Program-made: the position numbers and the translations under genes
Shown here: positions 10,234-23,300 of the stretch, in pieces
How the letters are laid out: the number at the start of each line of letters is the position of its first letter
How positions within the stretch are numbered: the stretch's first letter is position 1
Assembly (NCBI GenBank): GCA_022829145.1
Contig: CM040748.1
Span: forward strand, 24,932,501 to 24,996,500
Direction: 5' to 3'
DNA: 64,000 bases
From: Albula goreensis
Lineage: Eukaryota; Chordata; Actinopteri; Albuliformes; Albulidae
Notes under the pieces: model-generated
Told to the model about the DNA's origin: nothing
Database searches by the model: none
What the model saw: only the letters and a program-made list of their open reading frames with translations

Positions 10234-12694
10234 CTGCAGGAGACAGGAGAGAGGGGCAGAACAGAGCGGGCAGGCACAGAGGGAAACTTGTTAAAAAACA
10301 TTTGGAGAGCAGCTCTTACTTCTGGGAGACGTACATTTGCCGTTGAAAAAAAGAGCACTTCCCATTACTTATCTAATTATTTACACATTTTCAAACACAG
10401 TTACCAGATGTTACTCTAATAGTTTTTCTGAAGGTTGAAAGCTTCATATTCTTTAGGTTCTCAAACTTGAAGGACTTTTGTTGACCAACAAATGCTATTT
10501 ATAAGTTCAGATTTATGGTATTCTCAAGTGATGAAAGCAAAATTTTAAAAATGGAGGAAAGACAGTAATGGAATGATCAGGAGAAAGAGGAAAGTTAAGA
10601 AAGGTAAACTACTGGGAAGAGTTTTCAGTGGTTAGCCATTTACTATCACATAATTTTACTCATTCTTAATTTAATTACAGACCTAAGAGGTGGCAGAGCT
10701 CCTTAAAGCTTTTGTTATAGGCTTAATGACCTTAAGATACTTACCCTCATTGGCTCATCTGGATGTCCAGCCTTACTGGGTCGGTCCCTCTTGCTTCGGA
10801 GAAGCTGTTTGGCTAAGTTCTCTCTGATGATGGGTGAGGCATCTACCGATAGAGGGAGACATGCTATGTATAGATTTAGCCAGCTATGTTTGCTTAACAG
10901 TCCACGGCAAACCCGCTCACCTTCACCTGCATCACATGACCAATCTCAAACCAAAGTGAGCAAGAGCTCTGAGGATTGACTGTGTTCAGGAAAGCATGAC
11001 AAATGAGCTTTTATGGCAGGGTACTTTAGAAAGAGAAACAAGTGTGAACTGTGGAAAAGACTGAAAAGACAGCAAGCTTAAAAAAGTAGAGAAAGTTGTT
11101 TAACTCTTATTTACTTTTTTGATATGAATCGTCTACATTGTTTCTCAAAGATCAGGGAAGTGGTTCAAATTTAAGAGATTACTTTCAAGACTAAAAGGAT
11201 ATTGGTCTGAACCATTCATTTTTAAAAGAATCTATTATTCAATATTTCATGAAGCACTTTGTGAATCTAAGACCATCTGTTGTATATCTGAAAATGAGCA
11301 CAGTCTGGCCATTGTACAGTTTTTTATTTTTGATTATGATCAGCAGTACCGGCTCATACATCAACAAAATAAGACAAGGTCGTTTAATAATACAGAGCTC
11401 TTCTGATGATAAAATGAAAATCATTCAAATTCAAAGAAATTGTTCTTTTCCATGTATTTCTTAATCAGATATACTCAAAAAGGTTTACTGAGGATAGTGA
11501 AGTTACTCCATGTTAAAAAAAGAGAAAGGAGAAAGAATCATTCCAAAAAAATGAACCTGTAAACAAAATGGTTGAATCACGCTGATCTGTCTTTAAGTTC
11601 TGGTAATGCACATAATATAAAAACATTCTTCTGCAGGCACTTATTATTATCATTTTGTTTGTTGTAATAGTGACATAAAGCTGTGGTAATTGTTTTTTTC
11701 TGTAGTTTTACAAACTGATTCTTTAAAAAAAAAACACAAGTCTGGAGGACTGGCCTCCCCGTTAGTGGAATTCACTCCCTTCTCAGAGGAGAATGCCATT
11801 AGAAGTTGTTTTTGGTGGAGCAACAAAGTGCCCATTCATCTCCCTCTCCCCCTGGGGATGTGGGCTGTGGGAGCACGTGACCTAAGGCCAACCTGTGAGG
11901 GGGAATGGAAATGAACCTGCCTCTGTAAACAGAGCTGGGCTCAGAGCAACGTGGCACGCAGCACTGAAGATCCACTCTGAGGACAGCCCAGTGTATGGAC
12001 CCAGGACTCTGGAAGAGTGTTTACACAGGCTCTAATGTACAGCATGGTGTAAAAAAGATGCCACTTTACATCGTCAAATGAATCTGGTAGACAGCATTAC
12101 AGTTGGGCATGAAACAAACTGTGTCATATTGAAATCATACTTTAAATACTTAAATTGTACTTTTCCAAAAAATGTCAAATCGTGACAACAGGAATGTGGA
12201 TTGGGGTATCATTGAATCTTCCAAAATGCAGTTATTTTTATTTATTAGAAATTTCAAAATGTTTAGAAAAATTACATTGAAGCAGTATACATCATGCATT
12301 GCATTTTCTATTTATTTATTTATTTTTGGAAAACCAATGTGAAATATTTGGGAAAGTTGCCATTTGTAAGGAAATACGTATATATTATGGACTCTGGATT
12401 TAATGATAAATGTTTGTTTAAAGGCATTCATTTTGTACTCCTTGACCATGGGATTAGCAATATAGAAATTGCCATGCACTCACTTTAACTACATACATAC
12501 TAAATATTCGAAGCATCACTAAAACTGCAAATTTGTTTACATTTATATAAATTGTATTGCTTGCATTAGGTGTTAGCGCAGAGGATAAGGAAATAAATAG
12601 TAAGAGTGCATAAAAACATGCAGTGTGCTTTTCGCCTACCTGTTAGGACGGCCAGCAGGACCAAACAGAGGAAAAACGCAACGAACTTCTTCAT
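10117..12694 (-). CDS. c17orf67: Small secreted precursor protein, C17orf67 family (3 exons)
   Basis: Joined minus-strand exons 12694-12640, 10842-10745 and 10233-10117 give an 89-aa protein; the human protein, recalled from memory, is 91 aa. Residues 1-18 (MKKFVAFFLCLVLLAVLT) are a textbook signal peptide, so the product should enter the secretory pathway. A furin-type RSKR site (34-37) follows SPIIRENLAKQLL; cleavage would release a 52-aa peptide (38-89). The most conserved parts are DRPSKAGHPDEPMRE and the tail LEHWLNPHCYPHC, which has the only two cysteines outside the signal peptide (C77, C81) spaced with histidines. The family has no established function that I know of. The neighbouring trim25 fits the human 17q22 gene order. 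Receptor or peptide-hormone activity would be inference only. Confidence 0.85.
10745..10842 (-). CDS. c17orf67: C17orf67-like coding exon 2
   Basis: Acceptor GGTAG, donor GTAAGT. Encodes D19 to R51, including the RSKR processing site and the RPSKAGHPDEPMR block. Confidence 0.85.
10843..12639 (-). other. C17orf67-like intron 1
   Basis: Intron of about 1.8 kb. It has a short run of tatt units near 12308-12327 and otherwise plain AT-rich sequence. Confidence 0.6.
12640..12694 (-). CDS. c17orf67: C17orf67-like coding exon 1 (signal peptide)
   Basis: ATG at 12694-12692 with donor GTAGGC after 12640, phase 1. The exon probably extends upstream as 5' UTR to an acceptor (CACAG) ending at 12744, which implies a non-coding first exon further upstream that I could not place. 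Confidence 0.85.
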
Positions 12695-12744
12695 TTTCGA
12701 CTTAGTTCTTCACTGCTCGTCGTTCTAGAACTGAAACAAATTCC

Positions 12745-13400
12745 TGTGAAAGTGAGAGGAAGGTTAAGTTCTGTTGTTACGTCACAGTACATTTCAATCT
12801 GGCACATGGCTGTTAAAAATAAGTAATATTTACACTATTCCTACAGTTCGCAAACAGAGCAGATGGAATCTGCTACAGTAGCATTTTTTAGTTATTTATA
12901 CATTGCAGTTGAATATTGCTTTGAATCACTGTAAGTAATATAAGTACGAGAAATAGTTAACTTATATTGCTTAACATTTGTATCTAGTTGTAATATAGAA
13001 TACTATGCAGCATTTCTCATTTCCAATAGATGGCGATCTAGGCTCGTTTTTCGCTGAACCCATTCCTTATTACTACTGTGGAACTGTGCGATATAGCTAT
13101 GTCTTAAGGGACGCAAGGGTTAAATATGTAGTAATACCGTGCTTATATGTCCGCTTTACGTTGTACTTTAAATACGCGTGACTTAACTTGTGTTACACCT
13201 TTTCCTGAATTTTTACTACATTCATTTCATTATTACATTTACCATCAGGGAACTATCCATTTTAACTTTAGAACTTATGTTTGACTAAAAATGACTTTTT
13301 TGTGCCACATAATAGTAAAGAACAATAACGTTACGCAGATGCACAAAAAATCACCCTTTGTAATGTTTATGTGTATTATGTAATCATTTAATAATACAAA
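12745..13400. promoter_or_regulatory. Region upstream of the C17orf67-like gene
   Basis: AT-rich spacer between the C17orf67-like gene and the 3' end of trim25. It should hold the promoter and the inferred non-coding first exon. No dgke exon is visible here, although DGKE separates the two genes in human. Confidence 0.35.
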
Positions 13401-16400
13401 TAACTGTCAAATGGTAACACCGTCAATTTTTATTGAGTTTTATACATCACCATCCATCAAAGCTTATCATCAACATGTAAATTTACAGCAGTAGATTGAC
13501 AGAAGAAGCAAAGAGAGTTATTGTTATATGCCAGCAATCACATATTGTAAAACCTTTATTAAATCCGGTCAAACACAAATTAAGTATTATTCATAACAAA
13601 ATGCATGAATGATACAGAACCAATATCCCCAGCAATATTACAAATTCAAAAGACCCACCGTGCATGTTGAGCTGGTGGTCCATATACATGTAAAAGACAC
13701 CAAGGTCAGGGTTTTTGTATGTTTTGTATGTATTTATACATTTGTCCAGTGGAACAAGGTTTATTTACTTCCAGGCAACTCACATCCCTTTAATTCTCTA
13801 TTTGCAACCACTTGGATGATAAAGACACTGCAATACTGAAAGAACTCCAGAGCTAAAAGGTTTTCTGCTAGCAGTAACATGACCTTAGCTCAACTAACAC
13901 TGAGGGAAAGACCAGTGACCCCAGCAACCCTTGAGCCCAGTGAGAGCTCCTCAGGTAGAAGGAACAGCCGTATCACAAGGGCTGCCATGACAATGCACGA
14001 CATGGAATAGCTATATCCCAAGGCCTCGCTGCTGTGATAACACATGCTGTGGATCAGCATGGCAGACGGGGCACTAGTTCTGTCTGTAAACAGACAAGAG
14101 TGATCCAGAGGCATAAGGCTGAATGAGATAACCAGACAGGTTGCAAATGTGCTCATTATCTCCAGGGATGCAACTGAAACAAGCTTTTCACTTTTGCTCA
14201 TTATCTCAAGCTGTGCAGAGTTATAAAACTCTGCCAGGCAGGGAAAATACCGATCCCTGCACTGCACCTGCATGTGAGTAAAACCCCTATTTCATAAAGC
14301 CTCTTTGCACTTCCTTCCAAAAACAGCCCTCATGCAAATCGAAAACTTTAAAGGCTACAGGGGGATTACAATGTTACTTCCCATCAACAACCAGCATTCA
14401 GCACACGTCCTAAAGATCATGGAACAATTTTGCACCAAAGCTTTTGAGACTCATCTTTGCTCAAAACTGATTTCACATCTAGCAGCTTTTTGCACTCAAC
14501 ATTACACTCACATTTACCAACAATACCCAGAAGAAACCTAGAGCTCTCTAAATTAGGACTGTTCACAAGCAGAACACCTGAGAGAAAAGAGCACAAAAGA
14601 ACAGAAAACAAACTCCTTCAATCCATTTTATATTGTGTTGTTGATACTGTACCCAAAGTTCTTTCACTAAATCAAACAGATTGTACAGGCAATGATATAT
14701 TTCCTCCAAATTCCATTTTTTATAATTTAATCGTATCTTTACCTCAGTCCCAGTTTGCTTTTAGGTAAATAATAATCCTTTGTGAGTGAAGGCAGACTCT
14801 AGGAGAGAAAACTCTGTGTATCATCAACACTTGAGCATTTGCAGAGTGAGGACTATTCCAGTCTAAACTCACATCAGAATGAGGCAATGGAAATGGACCA
14901 AAGAAGTCCTGGATATTGAAGTGCTGTTGTGATTGACTGGGCAACACACATACTGGTCATGAACTTGAAATTAACTCAGCTGATAAAATGGCTGCACAAC
15001 TGATAAATGTGAAATGACAGCGGCCAGGATTCGATCAATGTTCATCCTTAACTGTCACAAGCGTTGATTTTTATCTTCATTGACACAGTTTGGTGAGAGC
15101 AGCAATAATGGAAATTAGCTGACCTAACTGTTCTTGTGGGGCAAAAGCATCACACTTCTATTCAATAGTGAGTAAAAGGACGAATGATTTAAGGACAAAT
15201 GTCCACTGTACCCCAGCCAGCCTTTTGCACAACAGGCCCAGCCTTAGAGGGGTGTTAATATCTTTCCCCCAAAAACTGGATGTGCCTGTGCAGTGATGGG
15301 CTGCACATAAATCAACAAAATGTGCAAGCCACTGTTTCTTTTTCACCAAATGTATTACTGTCTTATTTAGAATTGCGAGTCCAAAGGAATCTCTCAATAT
15401 CAGTTTCCCACGACATATCAAAAAGAGAATCAATCTGCTGTTCTATTAAAACAGCACATTTTTGGTGATTTAAAGCCTCCAGGAGATGCAATTACAAACC
15501 TGCATTTTAGCTTTAAATTTACCATGGTGGGATTGTGTGAAACTATGGCTTATATAGTCAAATCTACAAACATAAACAATCAAACTGAATACGTCTGTAC
15601 TTCTGACCATACATTTGCCATAAACTGGATTAAAATAAAACCACCTGTTCCAACTGTTTTTGTTTTCAACAAACGCAAAATGAAAAAAAAAAATGCATCC
15701 ACAAATACCCAATGTACATAGCAATTGATGTTTTGTTACCGTTATCATTTTGTCACCTGACATACTATGAATAAAATATTCACACCATAGCGAACCATCT
15801 GTTGCTGTGTAAGATCTTTCATACATTCAAGATGCTTTACCGTATCAGCAATAAAAAGCACACTGAACATCTGAACATGGGTCAATGTGTTCGTAGGTGA
15901 ACAGTTCAGTTTTAACCAATTATCTGTGGTTATACTGTATTGCTTTTATATTTGTAATAATATGTCAATTTCTTGCCGCTATCATTCTACCAATCAAGGG
16001 ACTGCTCATGGAAATTAGCTTTGGCTATGAACACACGTATGTTGCATCACATTTATATTTGTACTCTGTATTTTGTACTTGTCCCCAACAAATAAACCAT
16101 TGCAAAATAATCAAATATTTAACTGAATATCCCATATATAACTGAACCACTACCACAATCACAATGTACTTTGTACTTCATTCAGAATAAATAAAGCTAA
16201 AACCAAAGAATCAAGAAACTAAGGGAACAATAGTATGTATTGCAATTATACGATCACTACCAATACTTATTTTCATTATTACAACTACTGATACCAATAT
16301 TCATTTAAATTGCCAGTGCTAGTATTCCCAACTATAATTCATAAAGCCACGAATGATGAATGATGAAAGCCATTTTATTACTAGTTGTTACTATAGTGAT

Positions 16401-16814
16401 CTGAGACCAAAGTCCAATATATGCTGTTGCAAGTCACATAGTTATACTGTGGCAATTTACTGATAATAGACTGTGATTAAACTGAGATGATACAAAGTAT
16501 CATGGCACTCTATACCAAAGAATGATTTTTGCAAGCTCATGCTGGGCTTTTTTTAGTCACTGTGCCTGTGAATCAGAAATGGTTAACATTTCATTAATCA
16601 ATGTATCCAATATAGTTGTTTACTCAGTAAAATGGCTCACAAACTTGGTACTTGCCAGATGGTAAGATCTTGGAACAGGTCAAAGCTAATCTGTGTTGTG
16701 TGATTCATACTCTATTAATCATTTCTAACAGGGAGGAGGTGTATGCTATGAGCAGGAGAGGGAGGCAGGGATGGCAGCAGAGCCAGGGGGTGGTGGGAGG
16801 AGAGTTGCGAGCCG
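13401..16814 (-). other. trim25 3' UTR (inferred, probably several poly(A) sites)
   Basis: Non-coding, AT-rich. Minus-strand AATAAA hexamers lie at 16374-16379 (proximal, about 440 nt after the stop), 13555-13560 and 13429-13434 (distal). A 127-codon open frame at 13890-14273 on this strand lacks homology I recognise and is treated as chance. The distal end is uncertain. Confidence 0.45.
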
Positions 16815-17347
16815 TCAGATGGTCAGCTTGCAGAGGGTGATGGACGTGCCACTGGAGAAGATCCAGACAGCAGGGTAGACAGCCTCGGAGAAGGGTAGGA
16901 GAAAAGTGTGGAAGGGGTAGGCCCGGTCGGCCACGTTGTAGAAGGTGGCGGTGCCCTCGTCGCAGTTGAGCAGTACCCCAACACGGCTGGGGCTGGGGTT
17001 CACCAGGACGGTCTCGCTGCTGGCGTGCCAGGCTGACAGCTTGACGTTGAACCACTCCACACACCAGGACTGGCTGTTGCGGCCTAGGCGGCTGGCGGGG
17101 CCCTTGCGGTCAATGCTGCTGTAGGCCAGGCCCACGCCGCAGAAGTTGTTGCTTGACATCTTCACTTCCCAGTAGTGGCGGCCCTGGGAAAAGCCCTTGG
17201 TGCACAGGACCTGGGAGCACACGGAGAAGCGGCCAGGGGTGTCTGGGTATGGTGTCGGCTCATCAGACACGGTCGCCTTGGTGAAATTCTCGGATATGGC
17301 AATACGCTTATGTGCCGTTCTTTGGTCGAAGGTGAGCACGGTACCAT
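16815..17347 (-). CDS. trim25: trim25 exon 9 (PRY-SPRY domain)
   Basis: Acceptor TGTGATTTATAG. 177 codons run from DGTVLTFDQRTAHKRIAISE to ITLCKLTI and TGA at 16817-16815. A single exon for the whole B30.2 domain is the normal TRIM arrangement. The sequence is markedly GC-richer than its surroundings. Confidence 0.95.
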
Positions 17348-20300
17348 CTATAAATCACACAGACGGCATAAAGCAGTCAACACACATGTGAGGTTTGCAC
17401 TATCGCAGGGTTCCTCTACTCCTTGACAGCCTCAGGGTTTGTGGGTTTTCTCTGTCATTCTGAAATTAATGAATCTGTTGCACAGAGTTGATAGCAGTTT
17501 ATTGGAACGAGGCTAGTAGCTGATTTAAGTTAAAAACAAAACACTTCAGCTCTCAAGAGCTGGAGTTTAGAACCTCTCAGCTTTTGCCATGATAAAAACT
17601 GCCAACCGAAAAACCAGCTCAATTAGCAGTACAACAACAAGGAACCATCAACAAACCAAACCAACCATCAAGAACCTGAGGGGAGAGAAAGAGGAAAGCC
17701 AGAGGCATGTCTGCATACAGACACAGAGAACAAGTTGGAAGCAGGATCAGCTGCTTTTGGACAACCAGAATACACAGTACAATTCATTAATCTATTTTCT
17801 GTTTCAAGTATTCAGGATTCATCAATCCATCCATACTATGTATGCTTTCAGTTTTATGATCTTCATTGTATTTACTTTCATTATAGTACTAATGAACTTA
17901 CACTTAAGAAGGTCAGCTCTTTTAGCTGCAGAGCTGATGCTTGGGGGCAAGTCCAGTGGTGCTGTATGAGAAAGGAGACAAAGATAGTTTGGCTTACTAT
18001 AGCAATTAAACTTAAATGAGTTTAAATGTACTGCACTCTAGAAAACCAAAACACTCACATCCTGGAATGCGTAATGCATAAGGTGTGCCTAGTGTGACAA
18101 AAGCATGCAGGGGAAACCACAGCAAAAAGTGACACACAGTTCTGATTTTGACAGGACAAGGTGTGGTGCAGACATTAATCACAGAGGAATGGGGAAAGAC
18201 AATCGGGTGGATGCACAGCAGAGCTTACAGGAAAACAAAACATAGAAAATACTGCTATGGAATCGCCAGTCTAAATTCATGGTAGATTACTAACTGGCAC
18301 CATTACTAATGCAATTATTAAATGACTGAACGTGACTGAAGACAAGATATCAATGGTAGATGGCAGACTGAATCAAAGTGACTAAACCTCCAAAGGGAAA
18401 GTAGACGGAATTGATTTTTGTATTAGAGGTTATTAATGTTGCAATGTTGTTACAAATGATAAAACATACTTCATGGTATGTCTAGAGACAGCAAGCAACA
18501 CAGTATTAATATACAGATAAAAGAATAAATGTCGCCTCACCTGCTTTTTGACTAGGCCCTGCTCCAGACACAGAAACATTTTTAACCTCTTCCTTCAGCT
18601 TTGCAATGGCTGCTTCTAACTCTTTGCTAGGATTTGGGTGTTTCTTTGAAGCTTCTTGAAGAAAAACAGAATACAGTTAATTCAATTTACATGATTTGGT
18701 TTCTCATTTCATTGTATCATTTCATCAGATTATTACATAAGCAATTCTACTTCATTATGAGGGTGGCCATTGCTTTTCTTCAGTTTACATATCGGCGATA
18801 GGTAGTCTGCCTATGACATTTGCCTATGACATTTCTAACATATGTACACAAGTTGACTGTAATATCTGCTTTTCATTCATTCTGAATTGCACACACAAAC
18901 ACTTTTCCCAAAATTTCTTTTGGATTTAACAATCACAGTATATGTGCTGAAATAATGTATTTGCATTACCTCCTCTCACAGTTTTGTCAACTAACATATA
19001 GATGTCCAATTTTACATATTCAATCAAGTTAAGATGTGTTTTTGAACACCCAAATCAAAGGTAACTTGAGCCCTGGATGAGTTATGTTTTCTATTTTTGA
19101 TAAATATATGATTTATATACATCGTTTAAGCATTGTCGCTGTTGATACTCTGCTACTGATACCCCTACTATATATTACAAATCTTTTAAGCTGAATCATA
19201 AATAAAGGTTTGTGGAGAATGCAAATGCTTCAGGTGTTCGGACTGGAAATTAAGGTCTCTTACTGTCTCCCTTGCTTTCCTTCTGATCAGGTTTTTTGGC
19301 TGAAACAGAGAAATTGGGTTTTAGCAAAAAAAAATGTCAAGATTCCACACCCCATAGAGGAGTACCAGTCTTTCTAGTCAGGGGTGGGAAAAGATCTTAG
19401 TTTTAGATCTGTTTGAATTAACTTTGGTTTAAGTTTTCCTGAATTCTGAGCATTATTTCTGGGTCAACTACACTTTTCTCTTAAACAAATTTGTATGCAC
19501 AACAAGAGACACAAATGTGATTTCAATACAAAAAGAAATTCAGCCCAGACCATCCATCATTTGGTAGAGACCAAACTACAATGGCCCAGTGAATATAAGT
19601 TCTTCTTTGCAAATTCAGATAAATAACTGTAAATTTGAAATATAAATTAAAACTAGTCAGCAGGACACAGGGCCATGCTATATTATGAGTGCAGTCAAAG
19701 TTAAAGAATGTCATTAGGTATAATATTTAGGCAGCATGCCTGAAACTCCTTTAACAGACACAATCTGACACAGTCATATTTAATAAAAGATATTTAATAC
19801 CAAGGACCCACTCTGCCACTACCTAACATTACTATTCCCACTGATGGTGTGACACCTAACTCTTCAGATGGCTTACATTTTATTGCTGTTAATTTGGCCA
19901 TTTTGGTTTACTGTGTATGCATGAAAGATCTGCCCCATTTTGCCAAGCTCTGGTATAATATCAAAACCCAATCCACTTAGGAATAGTAGGGAGAACTAGG
20001 GAGAACTGGAGGGTGTTCTCTGTTCAAGCAATTCAGTCACTCTAGTTTTTTTTTCGCAGGGATTTGAACTTTGGCTTACAAATCAGTATGCAAGACCAGA
20101 ACTATCCATTTCAGAAAATAAGGACCTACCTGCTTGGGGTTTCTTCTTCTGGCCTGTCTTTGTTGATGGACAGGGTCCAGAACTTGCAGAGTTAAGGGGT
20201 CCTTAAAAAGAACACAAATGTTACACAATTAAATTTAGCGTAATCATAAATTAATACAAGCATGAATCTACACCTTATCTGGCATCGAAAATGTAACAAA

Positions 20301-23300
20301 CACCCCTGACAGCAGATGCTTTCAGCTGTCAATCCACAGCGCTAATTTTACAACACATCTGACAGGATCATTCTCCCGAATGACTTGATGAAGTTAAAAT
20401 ATATATACAAAACACGCTCACAGCATCTGCGCCAATAATACCATATATAAAGGATTGAGGCAAAACCTGCCGTACCGGACCAAGATGATGCAGAAACATT
20501 CACACATATTCACCTGCTTCATGTGGATTGGGCAGCAGTGGAGGTGCAACTACCTTTTCAGCTACAAAAAATTAAACCAGAACAGACTGAGTGCAATGGT
20601 TCTTCTAACATCCAGGCATTTAGCATTTAAAGTGAGGTAACGTTCAGAATCATGTAGAATGCCAGAGCAGACCCTCACACCCAGAATAACATGTTGTGTC
20701 AGAGAGTATGAAAGTGCCATTATTTATCATGGTGTGGGAAACATGACTCTGGGTCTGAAGAGCCACAGTAAAGTGTTAGCTCCAACTCAGCTAGGAACTC
20801 AAATTCAGGAACTTCATTCACCCAATCATTGACTTGCATATAGCAGTTCAGTCACATTGCCTGCTTAATAAAATTTGTCTATTATAAAGCTAGAAAGTCT
20901 GGCATATTAGTGTGGCCTTCAAAACTCAGAGTCCAGTGGTGCTCATCCAGATTTCAGATTTGGTTAGACCTGTGTTCATTTTTTTCTATTTCACTCAGTG
21001 CTAACACTCACCATTATCTGACATGCTCCTCCAAATCTCTGTGGGATATAACAATGTTTTAACTGTCCATGTGACACTAAAAATGACCACTCCTAAAATA
21101 TATATGCACATAAGCACAGTGATGTGGTGCAGAATTTTCACATTTACATTGGCAGTACCAATAAAGGTGTTTTCAAAACCTGGTGCAGACTGTCAAGAAC
21201 ATATTACATCTGTAATTTTGAATGCCCCAGTATATGATAATTCCAGTATAGTGGCCAACCAACACAACACACAGGTACTTTACTTATGATAACCATGGTG
21301 ACAGAATCAGTTCGGGGTTGGCAAGGAGTGAGTCATAACAACAGACACACTTGCACAAAACGTAATTACCTGGTTTGAGCAGTAAAACTCTTCTGTCCAC
21401 GGGTTGCTTCATTAGGTTTCCCAGATACTCCTTCAGTGCGGCAGCAGCCTCAAGGTGGGGACGTTTGGGGTTGATATTGAGTCGAGGCGTACATGGGTCG
21501 AAGCCCACAGCCGAAGGCATGTCTACAGTAGCCTGTGATGCAATGGGTTGGTTTTATTCTGCCGGCTGGGCAATTGCATATCGATCACAGAAACAAGTGA
21601 GAACCTACTGTAATGCTACCTGAAATCCCTTATGTGGCTAGATGACAAGGAAATGCAAAACATTTGACCTGACATACATTCTCTTAGATAGGTATAACTT
21701 ATTGCAGTCTGTGCGTTATGTGGAGGACTCATATTTAGATATTCTCCACTTGAAAAATGATAAGGTTTTTGAGCTTCATATGTGTGGTTGCTCAGGTCAT
21801 TCATAGTATATATTAACAGCAGATTATAGCAGAGCATCACCTGCAGGAAAGCCAGTGACTGACTCTGGGCCAGCAGGCTGTTAATGTGGTCTTTTGCCCC
21901 CCTCATCTCCACCACGTTCTGATCAAACTTCTTCATCAAGGTCTGAAGCCTGGACAGGGCAGTCTCTTGCTCCTTGTCCACACTCTTCATGGCCTCCTGC
22001 TCATCCTTGTCAATCATCTCCCTGATCAGCTTATACTCCAACTCCAGCTCCCTCTTCCGACTGGCTGCCGAGTCCTGAATGGCAAGCACATGATCATCAT
22101 AGTACTGCATAGTGAAAGTATACAATACACTGTGGACAATTTAAACTAACCAAAGTGAATTTAAAAAGGATAAGTAATATATAGGTTTGCCAACAGACAC
22201 TTCCAGCCAGGAAGAACTGTATGTCTGTACAAAGCTGCATTTCAGGAAGTGCTGTGTTTTCTGTTCAAAAATAAAAGTTTTACTTCCACATGATTTTTTC
22301 CAGTTCTATATCCTGCAATGAAAACTCCTGTGGGAGCATTAACACCACACATTTACTCAGCTTATCACAGTGAGACAGAGCACATTTACAATGTTTTTGT
22401 TCACAATGTCTCTTATTATTCACTTTTGAATATTATGTTAATTTTCCCCTGCCTCTTCAACAAAATCCAGCCAACTATTTGGCAGCTTAGTATCCATTGT
22501 TAAATGTCTTTCACAAACCCAAGCCAGCAGCACAAGCCAAAGATTATCAGGCCTTGCTAATTAGCAAAATACAGAATATGTTCCATGTTGCAAATTATGG
22601 GGACTGACAGAGATAAAAATATAAACAATAGATATCTACAGAATTTATAATTCATTACAGGTACAAAGGGAGTAAAATAAGTCGCTGAAAAAAGATACAC
22701 TCAATGCGACCACAGTGGTTTTTGCAGTATGTGCTTGTTGCATTGAGTTTTTTTCAGTAGATAGGTGTTATTTTACTTGCACTGATTTCTAAGTGTGGAT
22801 GTTATATATAAGTTCTGCAAGCAATTAACTACAACCATAAGACAGGTGTTGGTGAAGGTGTAGAAATAAGCAGATTGAGTACATGACTGCAGTAAACTAC
22901 TTCATGACCCATCACAATTAACAACAAATGGTAAAATACTGCACAAAATTTTAGATGGGGTGTGTGAAGAATGAGCATACTAAACACATGTAATAACTAT
23001 GATGTTGTAAGAAAATATTAAACTTTAAAATAGACTTACTTTCAGTACACATTGCTGTTCCTTCATCTGGGAAACGGTCATGTGGGTCTTCTCAATTTTT
23101 CCATCCAGCAGAGATAACTTATTCCTTAAATCAGACTACAGAAAACAAACATATGCTGTATAAACACAGGCTATACTGCCAAATGTTAAACAACCCACTG
23201 ATCTTATTGACCAATCAAAATAGACGGGGAATTTACAGACCTCTTGCTGACCCCGTCGCTCATCCGGTGTACAGAATGAGCAGCCCTTGTGGGTTTGCTG

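Larger units (their letters stand above)
18655..21369 (-). other. trim25 introns 4-7 (between linker mini-exons)
   Basis: Several AT-rich introns of about 0.3-0.9 kb interrupted by the linker exons. A small tandem copy of gcctatgacattt occurs near 18808-18835. A candidate 27-nt mini-exon lies at 21012-21038. Confidence 0.55.

Noticed and set aside
10084-10419. 111-codon plus-strand open frame near 10.1-10.4 kb
   Set aside because: Shadow of C17orf67-like exon 3 on the opposite strand.
13890-14273. 127-codon open frame on the minus strand downstream of trim25
   Set aside because: It lies in the inferred 3' UTR, has no recognisable domain, no splice context and no composition change.
16652-17064. 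Open frames on both strands overlapping the trim25 SPRY exon in other frames
   Set aside because: Shadows in the GC-rich SPRY exon.
23136-23240. Open reading frame continuing past trim25 exon 1 (VCKFPVYFDW and on)
   Set aside because: This is intron 1 read-through. A donor at 23239-23240 and the 96-nt exon 2 give the expected TRIM structure.
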